A stretch of 48,713 nucleotides of DNA from Ruegeria sp. (GTDB lineage Bacteria > Pseudomonadota > Alphaproteobacteria > Rhodobacterales > Rhodobacteraceae): the NCBI RefSeq assembly GCF_028066395.1, contig NZ_JALCBM010000013.1, positions 1 to 48,713 of the forward strand, given 5' to 3'. Below the pieces are notes generated by a model. That model did not search any database and was not told the origin of the DNA. It saw nothing but the letters and a program-made list of their open reading frames with translations. Positions 34,536-45,357 of the stretch are shown here, in pieces. The position numbers and the translations under genes are program-made. Numbering within the stretch: position 1 is the stretch's first letter; each line of letters begins with the position of its first letter.

Positions 34536-35306
34536 CTAAGCCTGCAATGCCTTGCTTGCATTGTCCTGCAGCCAGGCCAACATCTGTTTATAGGGTACCG
34601 GGCCATAGCTGATGCGCGCCACGCCGAGCTTCGCCAGTGTTGGCGTATCCGGCGTGCCGGGCAGGGCGATGATGTTGACCGGCAGATCGGTGGCCTCACA
34701 CAGGCGGGCGATCAGGGCTTCGTCTTTCAGACCGGGGGCAAAGAACCCGCTGGCGCCTGCCTCTTCATAGGCTTTGGCGCGGGCGATGGCGTCGTCCAGC
34801 ATCGCATCGTTGTGGGTGTCCGGCGCGGCCTTCAGGAAGATATCGGTGCGTGCGTTGATGAAGGCGTTGATCCCTGCCGCGTCACTGCCTTCGCGTACCG
34901 CCGCGACGCGGGCGGCCTGCGTTTCTGTGTCGTAAAGCTCTTTGGTTCCAACGATCTGGTCTTCGAAGTTGAAACCGATCACGCCGGTATCCAGCGCGCG
35001 CTGGACGTTGGCGGCGATGCCTGCGACATCCTCGGCATAGGCACCCTCAAGGTCCAGGCTGACCGGCAGATCGACCGCCGCGACGATGCGGCGGGCATTG
35101 TCCAGCGCCATCTCGAAGGGGATGTTCTGCCCGTCGCCAAACCCCTGCGCCATCGCGACCGGAGCACTACCAGTGGCAATCGCCTTGGCCCCAGCATCGC
35201 GCACGGCGGCAGCGCTGCCTGCATCCCAGATATTGTACAGGATGACCGGGTCACCCTTCTTGTGCAGGGCGGTAAATGTTTCCGCGTGGGTGTTCTGATC
35301 AGTCAT
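34536..35306 (-). CDS. Isocitrate lyase/PEP mutase family enzyme
   Basis: A 256-residue TIM-barrel enzyme of the ICL/PEP mutase superfamily. Visible parts: LYNIWDAGSAAAVRDAGA, VSLDLEGAYAEDV (metal-binding acidic pair), FNFEDQIVGTKELYD and INARTDIFLKA. The K-K-C-G-H loop of isocitrate lyase is absent, so it is more like the oxaloacetate-acetylhydrolase / methylisocitrate-lyase-like branch; substrate unknown. The start has GGAGACC upstream. Confidence 0.82.
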   Translation of the reverse strand: MTDQNTHAETFTALHKKGDPVILYNIWDAGSAAAVRDAGAKAIATGSAPVAMAQGFGDGQNIPFEMALDNARRIVAAVDLPVSLDLEGAYAEDVAGIAANVQRALDTGVIGFNFEDQIVGTKELYDTETQAARVAAVREGSDAAGINAFINARTDIFLKAAPDTHNDAMLDDAIARAKAYEEAGASGFFAPGLKDEALIARLCEATDLPVNIIALPGTPDTPTLAKLGVARISYGPVPYKQMLAWLQDNASKALQA

Positions 35307-35409
35307 GGCCGGTCTCCTGTCGGTGTGTTGCCGACAGTTAAACCTGCTTCCGGGCGTTTCGAACAGAAAAATACGAAACGCCCCTCAAATTGAGGTGAAT
35401 TACAGCGAT

Positions 35410-37053
<1,644 letters not shown>

Positions 37054-37157
37054 GTTGTTCGGCTGCCCCCGTGAGACGTCAAAATCAGCTGCCCGGCGGT
37101 TCGAAAAAACCGCTGCATCACGGGACTTCACATATAAAGGATTCGCGCCCATAGCGC

Positions 37158-37190
37158 AAGAGAACCGCAAGATGCTGTTGCAGTTCTCTT
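37158..37190. promoter_or_regulatory. Stem-loop between secG and pyrG
   Basis: AAGAGAAC-C-GCAA pairs with TTGC-A-GTTCTCTT (12 pairs, one mismatch, seven-base loop). It lies 23 bases after the secG stop. On the minus strand no U-tract follows; on the plus strand TCTGTCTTTCT follows, where no gene needs termination. Its role is unclear. Confidence 0.4.
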
Positions 37191-37212
37191 CTGTCTTTCT
37201 AGGTTTAGTGGA

Positions 37213-37578
37213 TCAGTCGGCCTGCGGGATCAACGGTGCGTTGTCACCCTGTGTGGGCGGCAAAAGGTCATCCGCTGATGGCAGCGCTGGTGTGCTGCTG
37301 TCGGTCGAGGCCGGGGCCGGAACGCCCAGACGGTCGATCACCGAGCTGCCCGAGGATTTCTGCGCCGCCAGAATGGTCAGCGTGATCGAGGTGACGATGA
37401 AACACGCGGCCAGAATCCACGTGACCTTGCCCAGCGCGGTTGCTGCTGCGCGGCCGGTCATGGCGCCACCGCCGCCACCACCCATACCCAGGCCACCGCC
37501 TTCGGACCGCTGCATCAGAACAACGGCAATCAGGCCCAGAGCCAAAAGAAGGTGGATGATGAGAACGACGTTTTCCAT
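37213..37578 (-). CDS. secG: Preprotein translocase subunit SecG
   Basis: Inner-membrane component of the SecYEG translocon, 121 aa. Two membrane helices (residues 2-20 [20 protein letters not shown] and about 50-72 [19 protein letters not shown]) flank the conserved [16 protein letters not shown] loop. The C-terminal tail is proline- and serine-rich, longer than E. coli SecG, as in other alphaproteobacteria. The start MENVVLIIH was chosen at 37576-37578. Confidence 0.93.
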   Translation of the reverse strand: MENVVLIIHLLLALGLIAVVLMQRSEGGGLGMGGGGGGAMTGRAAATALGKVTWILAACFIVTSITLTILAAQKSSGSSVIDRLGVPAPASTDSSTPALPSADDLLPPTQGDNAPLIPQAD

Positions 37579-37729
37579 GGTGTTCCTGTACGGCGTGGCG
37601 TGTATCGCGAGGTACTTATGCAAGTTTGCCATCGGGGGCAAGGGAGGAGTTGGTATCAACACCTGTGATGTGCCTCATCACGGCAAAGGGACTGGACAGG
37701 TGGGCGGATGGTGGCGCAGGCTGCGGGCC

Positions 37730-38344
37730 ATGCCACATGACGATCACGACCACCCGCACGCCCTGTTGCCGCCTGAACCCGCGCTGCGCGTCAAAGCGCT
37801 TGAGACGATTCTGACCCGCAAGGGGCTGATCGACCCGGCGGCGCTGGATGAGATCATCGACACCTATCAAAACAGGATCGGCCCCCAGAACGGCGCGCGC
37901 GTTGTTGCCAAGGCCTGGTCCGATCCGGGCTTCAAGGCGGCACTGATGAAGAACGCCACGCCGGTTGTCGCTGACCTTGGGTATTATGGCCGACAGGGCG
38001 AGCATATGGTCGTCGTCGAAAACACGCCCGAGCAGCACAATATGGTCGTCTGCACCTTGTGCAGTTGCTACCCGTGGCCTTTGCTGGGCATTCCACCCGG
38101 CTGGTACAAATCCGACGCCTACCGCGCCCGCGCCGTGCGCGAGCCGCGCAAGGTGCTGGCCGAATTCGGCGTGACCCTGCCGCAGGAAACCTCGGTCCGG
38201 GTCTGGGATTCGACGGCTGAAATCCGCTATCTCGTGCTGCCCATGCGTCCGGAAGGAACGGAAGGGCTGGGCGAGGAGGAACTGGCCGCGCTGGTGACCC
38301 GCGACAGCATGATCGGCACCGGCCTGCCCAAGGTGCCCGCATGA
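37730..38344 (+). CDS. nthA: Nitrile hydratase alpha subunit, cobalt type
   Basis: Hydrates nitriles to amides. The 204-residue subunit has the metal-binding claw [10 protein letters not shown] (C108, C111, C113), whose cysteines are oxidised in the active enzyme. Threonine in CTLC favours cobalt; iron enzymes usually have serine. The remaining family sequence is intact ([39 protein letters not shown]). The start [10 protein letters not shown] has a histidine-rich beginning as in relatives; a GTG ten codons earlier cannot be excluded. It overlaps nthB by four bases. Confidence 0.9.
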   Translation: MPHDDHDHPHALLPPEPALRVKALETILTRKGLIDPAALDEIIDTYQNRIGPQNGARVVAKAWSDPGFKAALMKNATPVVADLGYYGRQGEHMVVVENTPEQHNMVVCTLCSCYPWPLLGIPPGWYKSDAYRARAVREPRKVLAEFGVTLPQETSVRVWDSTAEIRYLVLPMRPEGTEGLGEEELAALVTRDSMIGTGLPKVPA

Positions 38345-39018
38345 CCCGCGTACATGACATGGGCGGGCGCTTCGGTGACGGCGCGATCAACCCCGAATCC
38401 GAGGATGATCCGATCTTTGCCGAGGACTGGCACGCAAGGGCACTGGCGGTCACTCTGGCTTCGGGGTTTCTGGGGCAATGGAACATCGACGTGTCCCGCC
38501 ACGCGCGCGAGCGCTTGTCGCCCAAGGATTACGCACGGTTTTCCTACTATGAGAAATGGCTGGCCGGGCTGGCTGATCTGCTGGTCGAAAACGGCGTGCT
38601 GACGCTGGATGACTTGCGTGGCGCGGGGAATGATGCGGATCACCCTCTGGCTGCGCACGCATTGAAAGCCAACAATGTCGCGGCGGCCCTGTCCAAAGGC
38701 GGCCCTGCCGACCGGCCTTCGAATGTCGCGATAAAATTCGAAATAGGGCAACCGGTCCGAACCGCGCGCCCTGCGGCCAACCGATTGGCGGATGGCGGCC
38801 ACACCCGGCTACCGATCTATGCCGCCGGGGCCAAAGGCCGCATCGTCCTGATCCACGGCACCCACGTCTTGCCGGATTCGAACGCGCATGGTCTGGGCGA
38901 GGCGCCCGAGCCCCTGTACGCAGTGGCTTTCCCAGCCTCTGAACTCTGGGCCGACCCCGAACATCCGGACGATGAGGTCGTACTGGATCTCTGGCAATCC
39001 TATCTGGAACCGGCATGA
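38341..39018 (+). CDS. nthB: Nitrile hydratase beta subunit
   Basis: A 225-residue partner of nthA. It begins [16 protein letters not shown], the usual N-terminus, followed by [38 protein letters not shown], and the C-terminal SH3-like barrel ([39 protein letters not shown]). Conserved arginines contacting the alpha-subunit sulfinates are in the N-terminal helical part. Start and stop overlap neighbours by four bases, making an nthA-nthB-activator unit. Confidence 0.9.
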   Translation: MTRVHDMGGRFGDGAINPESEDDPIFAEDWHARALAVTLASGFLGQWNIDVSRHARERLSPKDYARFSYYEKWLAGLADLLVENGVLTLDDLRGAGNDADHPLAAHALKANNVAAALSKGGPADRPSNVAIKFEIGQPVRTARPAANRLADGGHTRLPIYAAGAKGRIVLIHGTHVLPDSNAHGLGEAPEPLYAVAFPASELWADPEHPDDEVVLDLWQSYLEPA

Positions 39019-39350
39019 GCGACTGCGCCCCACATTCCGCGCCCGAGCCGGTCTTTGCCGAACCCTGGCACGCGCAGGTCTTTGCAGTTACCGTTGCGTT
39101 GAACGAAGCTGGCCGCTTCGATTGGCCTGACTGGGCCACGCGGTTTTCCGACACCCTGAAACGCCATGGCCTGAACCGCGATCTGGATGGCGGCGATGAC
39201 TATTTTCACGCCTGGTTGGAGACGCTGGAGGCACTTCTGGCGGAACAGGGCACGGCCCTGCCGGATGACGTGCAGTCCCTGCATCAGGCTTGGGAGGACG
39301 CCTATCTAACGACACCCCATGGTCAACCGGTGCAATTGGCGCACGGGTAA
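39015..39350 (+). CDS. Nitrile hydratase accessory protein (activator)
   Basis: A 111-residue protein related to the N-terminal half of the beta subunit (FAEPWHAQVFAVTVALNEAG, DDYFHAWLETLEALLAEQG). Such proteins serve as metallochaperones that swap cobalt-loaded alpha subunit into the enzyme. It overlaps nthB (ATGA). The stop codon's last base is the first base of the 128-bp inverted repeat. Confidence 0.87.
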   Translation: MSDCAPHSAPEPVFAEPWHAQVFAVTVALNEAGRFDWPDWATRFSDTLKRHGLNRDLDGGDDYFHAWLETLEALLAEQGTALPDDVQSLHQAWEDAYLTTPHGQPVQLAHG

Positions 39351-39477
39351 GGGGGCTCTGCCCCCGCCGCCCGTTCCGGGCGACTCCCCCGGGATATTTT
39401 GAGCCAGATGAACAGGGGATCCGAGCTTCATCTGGCCAAAAATATCCCCGCCGGAGGCATCGCGCGGCACGCGCGAT
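39350..39477. repeat. Copy A of a perfect 128-bp inverted repeat
   Basis: Identical in reverse complement to 41200-41327 over all 128 bases. Internally it is a hairpin: GGGGGC-TCT-GCCCCC, then GCCCG-TTC-CGGGC, then a long imperfect palindrome (GATATTTTGAGCCAGATGAA ... TTCATCTGGCCAAAAATATC). It starts at the last base of the accessory-protein stop codon and may serve as its transcript end. Confidence 0.95.
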
Positions 39478-39565
39478 CCAGACTGCGGCGAAATACCGGT
39501 TTCCCTGTCCCGCAGGCCCCGCTATATGAGCCGGGTTTGAATACTCAGCGCAAAAAGGACCGGAT

Positions 39566-40861
39566 ATGGCCAACGTTGTAGTTGTCGGCGCCCAGTGGGG
39601 TGACGAAGGAAAAGGCAAGATCGTCGACTGGCTCAGCGAGCGGGCGGATGTGATTGCACGTTTTCAAGGCGGGCACAACGCCGGTCATACGCTAGTCATC
39701 GATGGCGAGGTCTATAAACTACATGCGCTGCCGTCGGGCGTGGTGCGGGGCGGCAAGCTGAGTGTCATCGGCAATGGCGTTGTTCTGGACCCCTGGCATC
39801 TGATCAAAGAGATCGCGACGATTCGCGCGCAAGGTGTTGAAATATCACCCGAAACACTGATGATTGCCGAAAACACACCGCTGATACTGCCCATTCATGG
39901 AGAGCTGGACCGCGCGCGTGAAGAGGTCGCCAGCAAGGGCACTAAGATCGGAACCACGGGCCGGGGTATCGGTCCTGCCTATGAGGATAAGGTCGGGCGC
40001 CGCTCGGTCCGCGTGGCCGATCTGGCGGATGAAGCCACGCTGGAGGCGCGGGTTGATCGTGCGTTGCAGCACCATGATCCTCTGCGCAAAGGTCTTGGCA
40101 TAGAACCGGTTGACCGTGACGCGCTGATTGCGCAACTGAAAGAGATCGCGGCGGAGATTCTGCCCTTTGCCGCGCCAGTCTGGAAAGTGCTGAATGAAAA
40201 GCGCAAAGCTGGAAAACGTATCCTGTTCGAGGGTGCGCAGGGCGCGCTGCTGGATATCGACTTTGGGACTTATCCCTTTGTGACCTCGTCCAACGTGATT
40301 GCAGGGCAGGCCGCGACCGGTGTTGGCATCGGGCCGGGCTCGATCGATTTTGTTCTGGGTATCGTCAAAGCCTATACCACCCGCGTTGGTGAGGGCCCGT
40401 TCCCGACCGAGTTGGAGGATGCGGATGGCCAGCGCCTTGGTGAACGCGGGCATGAATTCGGCACCACAACCGGACGCAAACGCCGCTGCGGTTGGTTCGA
40501 CGCCTGTCTGGTGCGCCAGACATGTGCCACCAGTGGCGTCAATGGTATCTCTCTGACCAAACTGGATGTGTTGGACGGGTTTGAGACGCTGAAAATCTGT
40601 GTCGGCTATGATCTGGACGGCGCGCGTCTGGATTATCTGCCAACAGCCGCCGATCAGCAGGCCCGTTGCACTCCGATTTACGAAGAAATGCCGGGTTGGA
40701 GCGAATCCACCGAAGGCGCCCGCAGCTGGGCCGACTTGCCTGCCAATGCCATCAAATATGTGCGTCGGGTCGAGGAACTGATCGAATGTCCGGTGGCGCT
40801 GCTGTCCACCAGCCCGGAGCGGGAAGACACCATTCTGGTGACCGACCCGTTTGCCGACTGA
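39566..40861 (+). CDS. purA: Adenylosuccinate synthetase
   Basis: Converts IMP and aspartate to adenylosuccinate using GTP. The 431-residue enzyme has [20 protein letters not shown] at the N-terminus, [34 protein letters not shown], and [19 protein letters not shown]. Length and all signatures are standard. Its last base is the first base of the DUF2842 start codon. The purA-DUF2842 pair is enclosed by the inverted repeat. Confidence 0.97.
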   Translation: MANVVVVGAQWGDEGKGKIVDWLSERADVIARFQGGHNAGHTLVIDGEVYKLHALPSGVVRGGKLSVIGNGVVLDPWHLIKEIATIRAQGVEISPETLMIAENTPLILPIHGELDRAREEVASKGTKIGTTGRGIGPAYEDKVGRRSVRVADLADEATLEARVDRALQHHDPLRKGLGIEPVDRDALIAQLKEIAAEILPFAAPVWKVLNEKRKAGKRILFEGAQGALLDIDFGTYPFVTSSNVIAGQAATGVGIGPGSIDFVLGIVKAYTTRVGEGPFPTELEDADGQRLGERGHEFGTTTGRKRRCGWFDACLVRQTCATSGVNGISLTKLDVLDGFETLKICVGYDLDGARLDYLPTAADQQARCTPIYEEMPGWSESTEGARSWADLPANAIKYVRRVEELIECPVALLSTSPEREDTILVTDPFAD

Positions 40862-41097
40862 TGGCAGATCAGAACAAACCTGGCCTCAGCTACAAGGAGC
40901 GGCGGCGCTGGTCCCTGGTGCTGCTTCTGATCGGGCTGCCCGTGTACATTGTTGCTGTCGTGACCGTGTTGAACTGGCTGGATCGTCCCCCGATCTGGCT
41001 GGAACTTCTGGTCTATGTGGGTTTGGGCATCCTCTGGGCACTGCCGTTCAAATTCGTTTTTCGTGGTGTCGGCAAAGAGGACCCGGATCAATCTTAA
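40861..41097 (+). CDS. DUF2842 small membrane protein
   Basis: A 78-residue protein with two hydrophobic helices (about 18-38 SLVLLLIGLPVYIVAVVTVL and 46-64 WLELLVYVGLGILWALPF) and charged ends (YKERRRW, GKEDPDQS). DUF2842 is common in Rhodobacterales downstream of purA. The start overlaps the purA stop by one base (TGATG). Function unknown. Confidence 0.82.
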   Translation: MADQNKPGLSYKERRRWSLVLLLIGLPVYIVAVVTVLNWLDRPPIWLELLVYVGLGILWALPFKFVFRGVGKEDPDQS

Positions 41098-41199
41098 CCT
41101 CTGGCTCAGAGGCGAACATGATTTAAACTACCGGGGGAATGTCGCCCGTCGAAACCTAGGTGGGTCAGGCACAAAAAATCGAAATTCAGCCCAAACTGA

Positions 41200-41327
41200 A
41201 TCGCGCGTGCCGCGCGATGCCTCCGGCGGGGATATTTTTGGCCAGATGAAGCTCGGATCCCCTGTTCATCTGGCTCAAAATATCCCGGGGGAGTCGCCCG
41301 GAACGGGCGGCGGGGGCAGAGCCCCCT
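41200..41327. repeat. Copy B of the perfect 128-bp inverted repeat
   Basis: Exact reverse complement of 39350-39477; identity stops at 41200 and 41327. The rest of the 403-base gap at 41098-41500 has no gene: only a weak CCTCTG-GCT-CAGAGG hairpin right after the DUF2842 stop, this repeat, and the terminator near 41460. I see nothing defined in 41328-41454. Confidence 0.95.
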
Positions 41328-41454
41328 GCAACCGCGAGGTAAGCGATTGGATTGGCGTTTGCATTGAAAGCCTCCAAGCTACGTCGCCGTGTTTGATTGG
41401 AGTTGTGTTGCTTCAACAGATTGCTGTCCATCTTCGCGATTGATCCACAAAATA

Positions 41455-41477
41455 GAGCCCGGAAAATGTCCGGGCTC
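41455..41477 (-). terminator. Rho-independent terminator of the acidic-protein gene
   Basis: On the minus strand GAGCCCGGA-CATTT-TCCGGGCTC is a perfect nine-base stem followed by TATTTTGTGG. It lies 24 bases after the stop of the 557-residue gene. Confidence 0.85.
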
Positions 41478-41500
41478 GTGGAGAGGTCATGCCTAAGGTG

Positions 41501-43174
41501 TCAGCCCGCTGCGCGCTTGTCGTCGGGGCGAAAGCCGATTTGGGTTGAGGCGATGAAACGACCGCCACCAGCCTTTTCGATCTTGCCGTCACGCAGCAAC
41601 TGACCGAAGGAGCGCAGGCTTTCTTCGCGGTTGAACTCATCCTGTTTCAGGGAGCGCACCTTGTTCATCAACTGCGGGCGCGAGAATTGTTCCTGGCCTT
41701 CGATGAAGGACAGGTAGGAGGCTGCGGCCTCCAGCAGGTCAGACAGCGATTGCGCGCCCTGTTCCTGCGCAAAGTTGGCAAAGCCGCTTTCCTCTGGAGC
41801 AGTGTCCTGATCGGACTGGATGCGGCGGGGTGTGACTGGGCCGGTTTCCGTCTCGTCGGTGTCGATGCGTTGTTCGGCCACCAGTTTCAGCGGGGCTGCC
41901 GTGTCGGCGCGGGGGCGCATCGAGGTGACGTTGACCTCGGGTCGGCGGGGGCTGACGACCGAGGCCAGATCGCCGCGATATTCGGCATCCTCTGCAGGGC
42001 CATCCGCATGGGCTGCCTTTTCCGCCTCGGCGGCGGCCACGGCGGTGCGCAGATGCGAATAGGTTTCGCGCTGATCGCTGGCCTCGGGGTCGTCCATATG
42101 GGCGTCAGCCTCGTCCATCAGGCGCGAGACGTCCTGATCCAGATCACTATCGTCCGGCTCTGCACTTTCCGTGCGGCTGGTCAGTTCAGCCTCGACCAGA
42201 GAGATTTCTTCCAGAAGATCGGCCTCGTCCTCGGCGCTCAGCACGTTTTGCGCGGGCTCTTCGAAAGGCGTTTCAGTCGGAGCCTCATCGTCTTCGTCGA
42301 GAAGGTTCAGAATGTCATCAACATCGGACCCGACCTCTTCCTCGTCGGTGAACAGAACATCGTCCGAGGTGATCTCGGGCTGATCGTCCTGCGACTCTTC
42401 CGGTGCGATCGCGTGATCCCCGGTCAGGGCCAGGATTTCGTCCAGCGTATCGGCGTCCTGTTCAAAGGCGGACTCGATGGTCACCGCATCCTCGTCCAGT
42501 TCGACCGGTTCGATATGGGCAGGCTCGGCCTCGATCTCGGGCTCAAAGGCGGTGACCTCTTCGTGGACCGCTTCCGGTTCGGGGGCTTCGGCCTGAGGGG
42601 GGGCAACCGGCTCGGCCTGCGGTTCTTCCTCGCTCAGGTCTTCGGGGCTTAGCGCACCGGCGGCGAAGGCGGCTGAGATGGCGTCAACCGGGGCTTTGGC
42701 CGGTTCGATGTAACCGGTATCCACATCCTCGCCATATTGGGTGCCGCTTTCGTTGGAATGGGACACGACGGCGCGGATGCGTTGCAGCTTGGCCGCGATA
42801 CTGTCGGCAGCGCCTTCCGGGGCCGGGGTCTGAACCGGCGCGGGTTGTGCTGCGGGGGCAGGGGGCGGTGTTTGTACGGGGGCGCTGGCCACAGGGGCTG
42901 CGGCGACCGAAGGTGCGTCATCCGTGGCGCGCAGCAGCAGGCCGCTGTCGCTCTGGCTGGCTTCGACCTTGCGTGCGATATCGCGCTGGGCGATGCGGGT
43001 CAGCATTTCAGCATCCGGCTGCGGCGGTTCAGAGCCGAAATACCGATCATCTGCCGCCAGATCACGGAAATATTCGGCAATGGCTTTCATCGTTTCGAAT
43101 GAATCGTCAAAGCCTTCCAAAGTGCAGGAAAAGGTCCCGTAGGAAACGGTCAATACCTTGTTGTTCTGTACCAT
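41501..43174 (-). CDS. Large acidic protein of unknown function, 557 aa
   Basis: Two conserved-looking ends flank a long disordered middle. N-terminal domain (residues 1-70): MVQNNKVLTVSYGTFSCTLE, GFDDSFETMKAIAEYFRDLA. Centre (about 90-430): proline-, alanine-, glutamate- and aspartate-rich, very acidic. C-terminal domain (about 455-557): helical, LSDLLEAAASYLSFIEGQEQ, LMNKVRSLKQDEFNREESLR, FGQLLRDGKIEKAGGGRFIA. Roseobacter homologues are sometimes labelled as CheA or lipoprotein, but I see neither a histidine-kinase motif nor a lipobox. The start is ATG at 43172-43174; a GTG three codons earlier is possible. It is monocistronic with its own terminator. Confidence 0.78.
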   Translation of the reverse strand: MVQNNKVLTVSYGTFSCTLEGFDDSFETMKAIAEYFRDLAADDRYFGSEPPQPDAEMLTRIAQRDIARKVEASQSDSGLLLRATDDAPSVAAAPVASAPVQTPPPAPAAQPAPVQTPAPEGAADSIAAKLQRIRAVVSHSNESGTQYGEDVDTGYIEPAKAPVDAISAAFAAGALSPEDLSEEEPQAEPVAPPQAEAPEPEAVHEEVTAFEPEIEAEPAHIEPVELDEDAVTIESAFEQDADTLDEILALTGDHAIAPEESQDDQPEITSDDVLFTDEEEVGSDVDDILNLLDEDDEAPTETPFEEPAQNVLSAEDEADLLEEISLVEAELTSRTESAEPDDSDLDQDVSRLMDEADAHMDDPEASDQRETYSHLRTAVAAAEAEKAAHADGPAEDAEYRGDLASVVSPRRPEVNVTSMRPRADTAAPLKLVAEQRIDTDETETGPVTPRRIQSDQDTAPEESGFANFAQEQGAQSLSDLLEAAASYLSFIEGQEQFSRPQLMNKVRSLKQDEFNREESLRSFGQLLRDGKIEKAGGGRFIASTQIGFRPDDKRAAG

Positions 43175-43294
43175 CAGACGCACGTCCTTTACAAACTACC
43201 AGGCCGAAAACCGAACTTGTCACTCGGCATCGACTCGCAACTGTGTCCATGAGTCTATCATTTTGTGGTCTCAATATGTCCAAAACCGGGAAAA

Positions 43295-44002
43295 ATGGTC
43301 AATCTTATGAAAAAAGGGCCGATTGTAGAGGCTGAGGAGCCAATCGCGCTGTTTGGCGGTGGTTATATCGGGGATGAGGACACGAATCTGGTGCTGCGCC
43401 GTGTGAATCGCGTTGTGGCCGCGGATGGCGGTGCGGCGGCGCTGATCGATTCGGGGCATATGCCCGAGGCGGTGATCGGCGATTTCGACTCGCTTGCACC
43501 GGGATATCGCGCGCGCATTCCGGCTGAACGGTTGTTTCCGGTTCGCGAACAGGACAGTACCGATTTCGACAAGGCCCTGCGCCATATCGCGGCGCCGCTG
43601 GTCATCGGGGTCGGGTTTCTGGGGGCGCGGCTGGATCATCAACTGGCGGTGCTCAACGCCTTGGTCCGTTTGCAGGATCGGCCCTGCGTGCTGCTGGGCG
43701 CGCATGAGGTGATCTTTCACGCCCCGCCGCAGATCGCCTTTTCGGTCGAGGCGGGACAGACCGTGTCATTGTTTCCGCTCAGCCCCGTGACCGGGCGCAG
43801 CAAGGGCCTGGAATGGCCCATCGACGGGTTGGAACTGGCCCCGGACGGGCGGGTCGGGACATCGAACCGTGCGGTGTCAGAGGTTGAATTGCAGGTGGAT
43901 GGGCCGGGTCTGCTGGTCATGGCCCCGCGCGCAGCACTTGATCCGGTCATACGGGCGTTTCTGTCGGGCCGGACCGGGCGTTGGCCCGCTCGTGCAGAAT
44001 GA
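43295..44002 (+). CDS. thiN: Thiamine pyrophosphokinase
   Basis: Transfers pyrophosphate from ATP to thiamine, giving thiamine diphosphate. The 235-residue protein has the catalytic-domain hallmarks VVAADGGAAALIDSG and AVIGDFDSLAPGY, then REQDSTDFDKAL, and the C-terminal thiamine-binding beta sandwich (GQTVSLFPLSPVTG, GTSNRAVSEVELQVDGPGLL). The start ATG at 43295 follows CGGGAAAA; an ATG at 43307 is the alternative. Its 3' end overlaps the EamA gene end-to-end by 56 bases. Confidence 0.87.
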   Translation: MVNLMKKGPIVEAEEPIALFGGGYIGDEDTNLVLRRVNRVVAADGGAAALIDSGHMPEAVIGDFDSLAPGYRARIPAERLFPVREQDSTDFDKALRHIAAPLVIGVGFLGARLDHQLAVLNALVRLQDRPCVLLGAHEVIFHAPPQIAFSVEAGQTVSLFPLSPVTGRSKGLEWPIDGLELAPDGRVGTSNRAVSEVELQVDGPGLLVMAPRAALDPVIRAFLSGRTGRWPARAE

Positions 44003-44861
44003 CATAGAGACCGGCGGCCATGGTGATGACGATCCCCAGCGCGGCAATGCCATTGGGCAGATCGCGGAAGATCAGCCAGCCGATCAGCGTGGCCACGGGG
44101 ATTTCCAGATATTGCATCGGTGCCAGCGTGGCCGAGGGCGCATAGCGCAGCGACCAGGTCATCAGCAGATGCGCCACGGTGCCCAGAATGCCGATGCCCA
44201 GCAGCAGCCACAGACCCTCTGCCGGAGGAATAACAAGCGCCAGTTCCGTAACCCCGGTCTGTGATCCAAAGATCAGCAGGGGCAGCAAAAACGCGGTTGC
44301 CATCACGCCAGAGACGGCTTGCAGACCAACCGGGTCGGTTTCCTTGGCAATCTGGCGGGTGACCAGCATGAACAGGGCAAAGACCACGGCCACGATCAGG
44401 GGCAGCAGGGCGGGCAGGCCGACCTGTGCAAAGCTGGGCTGGATCACCAGCAGCGTTCCGGTGAAGCCCACGATGCAGGCGATCACGCGACGCGGGCCGA
44501 CCTGTTCACCCAGCACGTATTTGCCCAGCAGCAGCATGATGAAGGGCATCACGAAGGCAATCGCCACCGCATCGGCCAACGGCAGGTATTGCAGCGCGCT
44601 GAACATCGCGGTGATGCCGACGATATGCAGCCCCGTGCGCGCCACGGTCAGTCGCAGCACGCGCCCCTGCATCCGCCAGGCGCGGCCGGTCAGGGCAATC
44701 AGCGGGATCAGGATGACGCTCTGCACCGCGAATCGGACTGTTACCAGAACGCCCAGCGGCAGGGTCTCACCCAGCAGTTTTGCCATCGCATCGCCCAGCG
44801 GGGCGAGGATGCAAAAGCCAAGCATCAGAAGGATGCCAAGAACGGGTCGGTCCTGTGTCAT
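43947..44861 (-). CDS. EamA/DMT-family transporter
   Basis: A 304-residue membrane protein with ten predicted helices in two EamA repeats (first: LGILLMLGFCILAPLGDAMA; second: PALLPLIVAVVFALFMLVT). The family exports amino acids or other small metabolites. It ends an operon of GST, serine deaminase and GFA genes. The last 56 bases overlap thiN on the other strand. Confidence 0.87.
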   Translation of the reverse strand: MTQDRPVLGILLMLGFCILAPLGDAMAKLLGETLPLGVLVTVRFAVQSVILIPLIALTGRAWRMQGRVLRLTVARTGLHIVGITAMFSALQYLPLADAVAIAFVMPFIMLLLGKYVLGEQVGPRRVIACIVGFTGTLLVIQPSFAQVGLPALLPLIVAVVFALFMLVTRQIAKETDPVGLQAVSGVMATAFLLPLLIFGSQTGVTELALVIPPAEGLWLLLGIGILGTVAHLLMTWSLRYAPSATLAPMQYLEIPVATLIGWLIFRDLPNGIAALGIVITMAAGLYVILHERANARSGPTETPV

Positions 44862-44909
44862 GCGCGCGACGCTAGACTGTTGTGGCAGCGGTGGAAAGGG
44901 ACCGTCCGG

Positions 44910-45326
44910 TCAGGCGTCGGGCAAAGGTTGGTACTTTGTATAATCCGGCCCGATGCAGCAGGGCAGGCCATCGTCCAGTTTCAGCCAGCTCAGCTTTTCC
45001 TCATATGCCACATGCAATGTGGGCTGCAACGCCTCGGGGTCCTCCAGCGCGGCCACATACAGGTGCATCACATCCGACATCGCGGTCGAGCGGAAGGACA
45101 TCGGCGTGCCGCAGGTGGGGCAGAAACTGCGCTCGACCCCGGGGGAGGAGTTGAATATGCGCGGCTCGTCCCCCGTCCAGCGCCATTTCCCGTCGCGTAT
45201 GCCGAAATAGGCCACCATCGGGGCGGAACATTGCCGTCGGCAACTTTCGCAATGGCAGGTGACGCAGGACAGGACCGGGGGATCGACCTCGAACCCGACC
45301 GCACCGCAGAAACAACGACCTTTCAT
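44910..45326 (-). CDS. GFA-family zinc protein
   Basis: A 138-residue protein of the glutathione-dependent formaldehyde-activating (GFA/CENP-V) fold. Zinc-site cysteines are CFCGAVGF (residues 5-12), CHCESCRRQCSAP and FCPTCGTPMSF. The family binds glutathione-aldehyde adducts or simply zinc; activity is not proven for most members. It lies 31 bases after sdaA and 48 before the EamA gene in the same operon. Confidence 0.85.
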   Translation of the reverse strand: MKGRCFCGAVGFEVDPPVLSCVTCHCESCRRQCSAPMVAYFGIRDGKWRWTGDEPRIFNSSPGVERSFCPTCGTPMSFRSTAMSDVMHLYVAALEDPEALQPTLHVAYEEKLSWLKLDDGLPCCIGPDYTKYQPLPDA

Positions 45327-45357
45327 CCGCCACCTTCCTTTCTGTCGCCCGCCGGGG

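Noticed and set aside
39478-41199. Invertible element with its own recombinase
   Set aside because: The enclosed segment holds only purA and DUF2842; no invertase or transposase is present, so any inversion would rely on general recombination.
41015-41443. Open frame running out of DUF2842 through repeat copy B
   Set aside because: Crosses the non-coding repeat, has no ribosome binding site and no protein-like composition.
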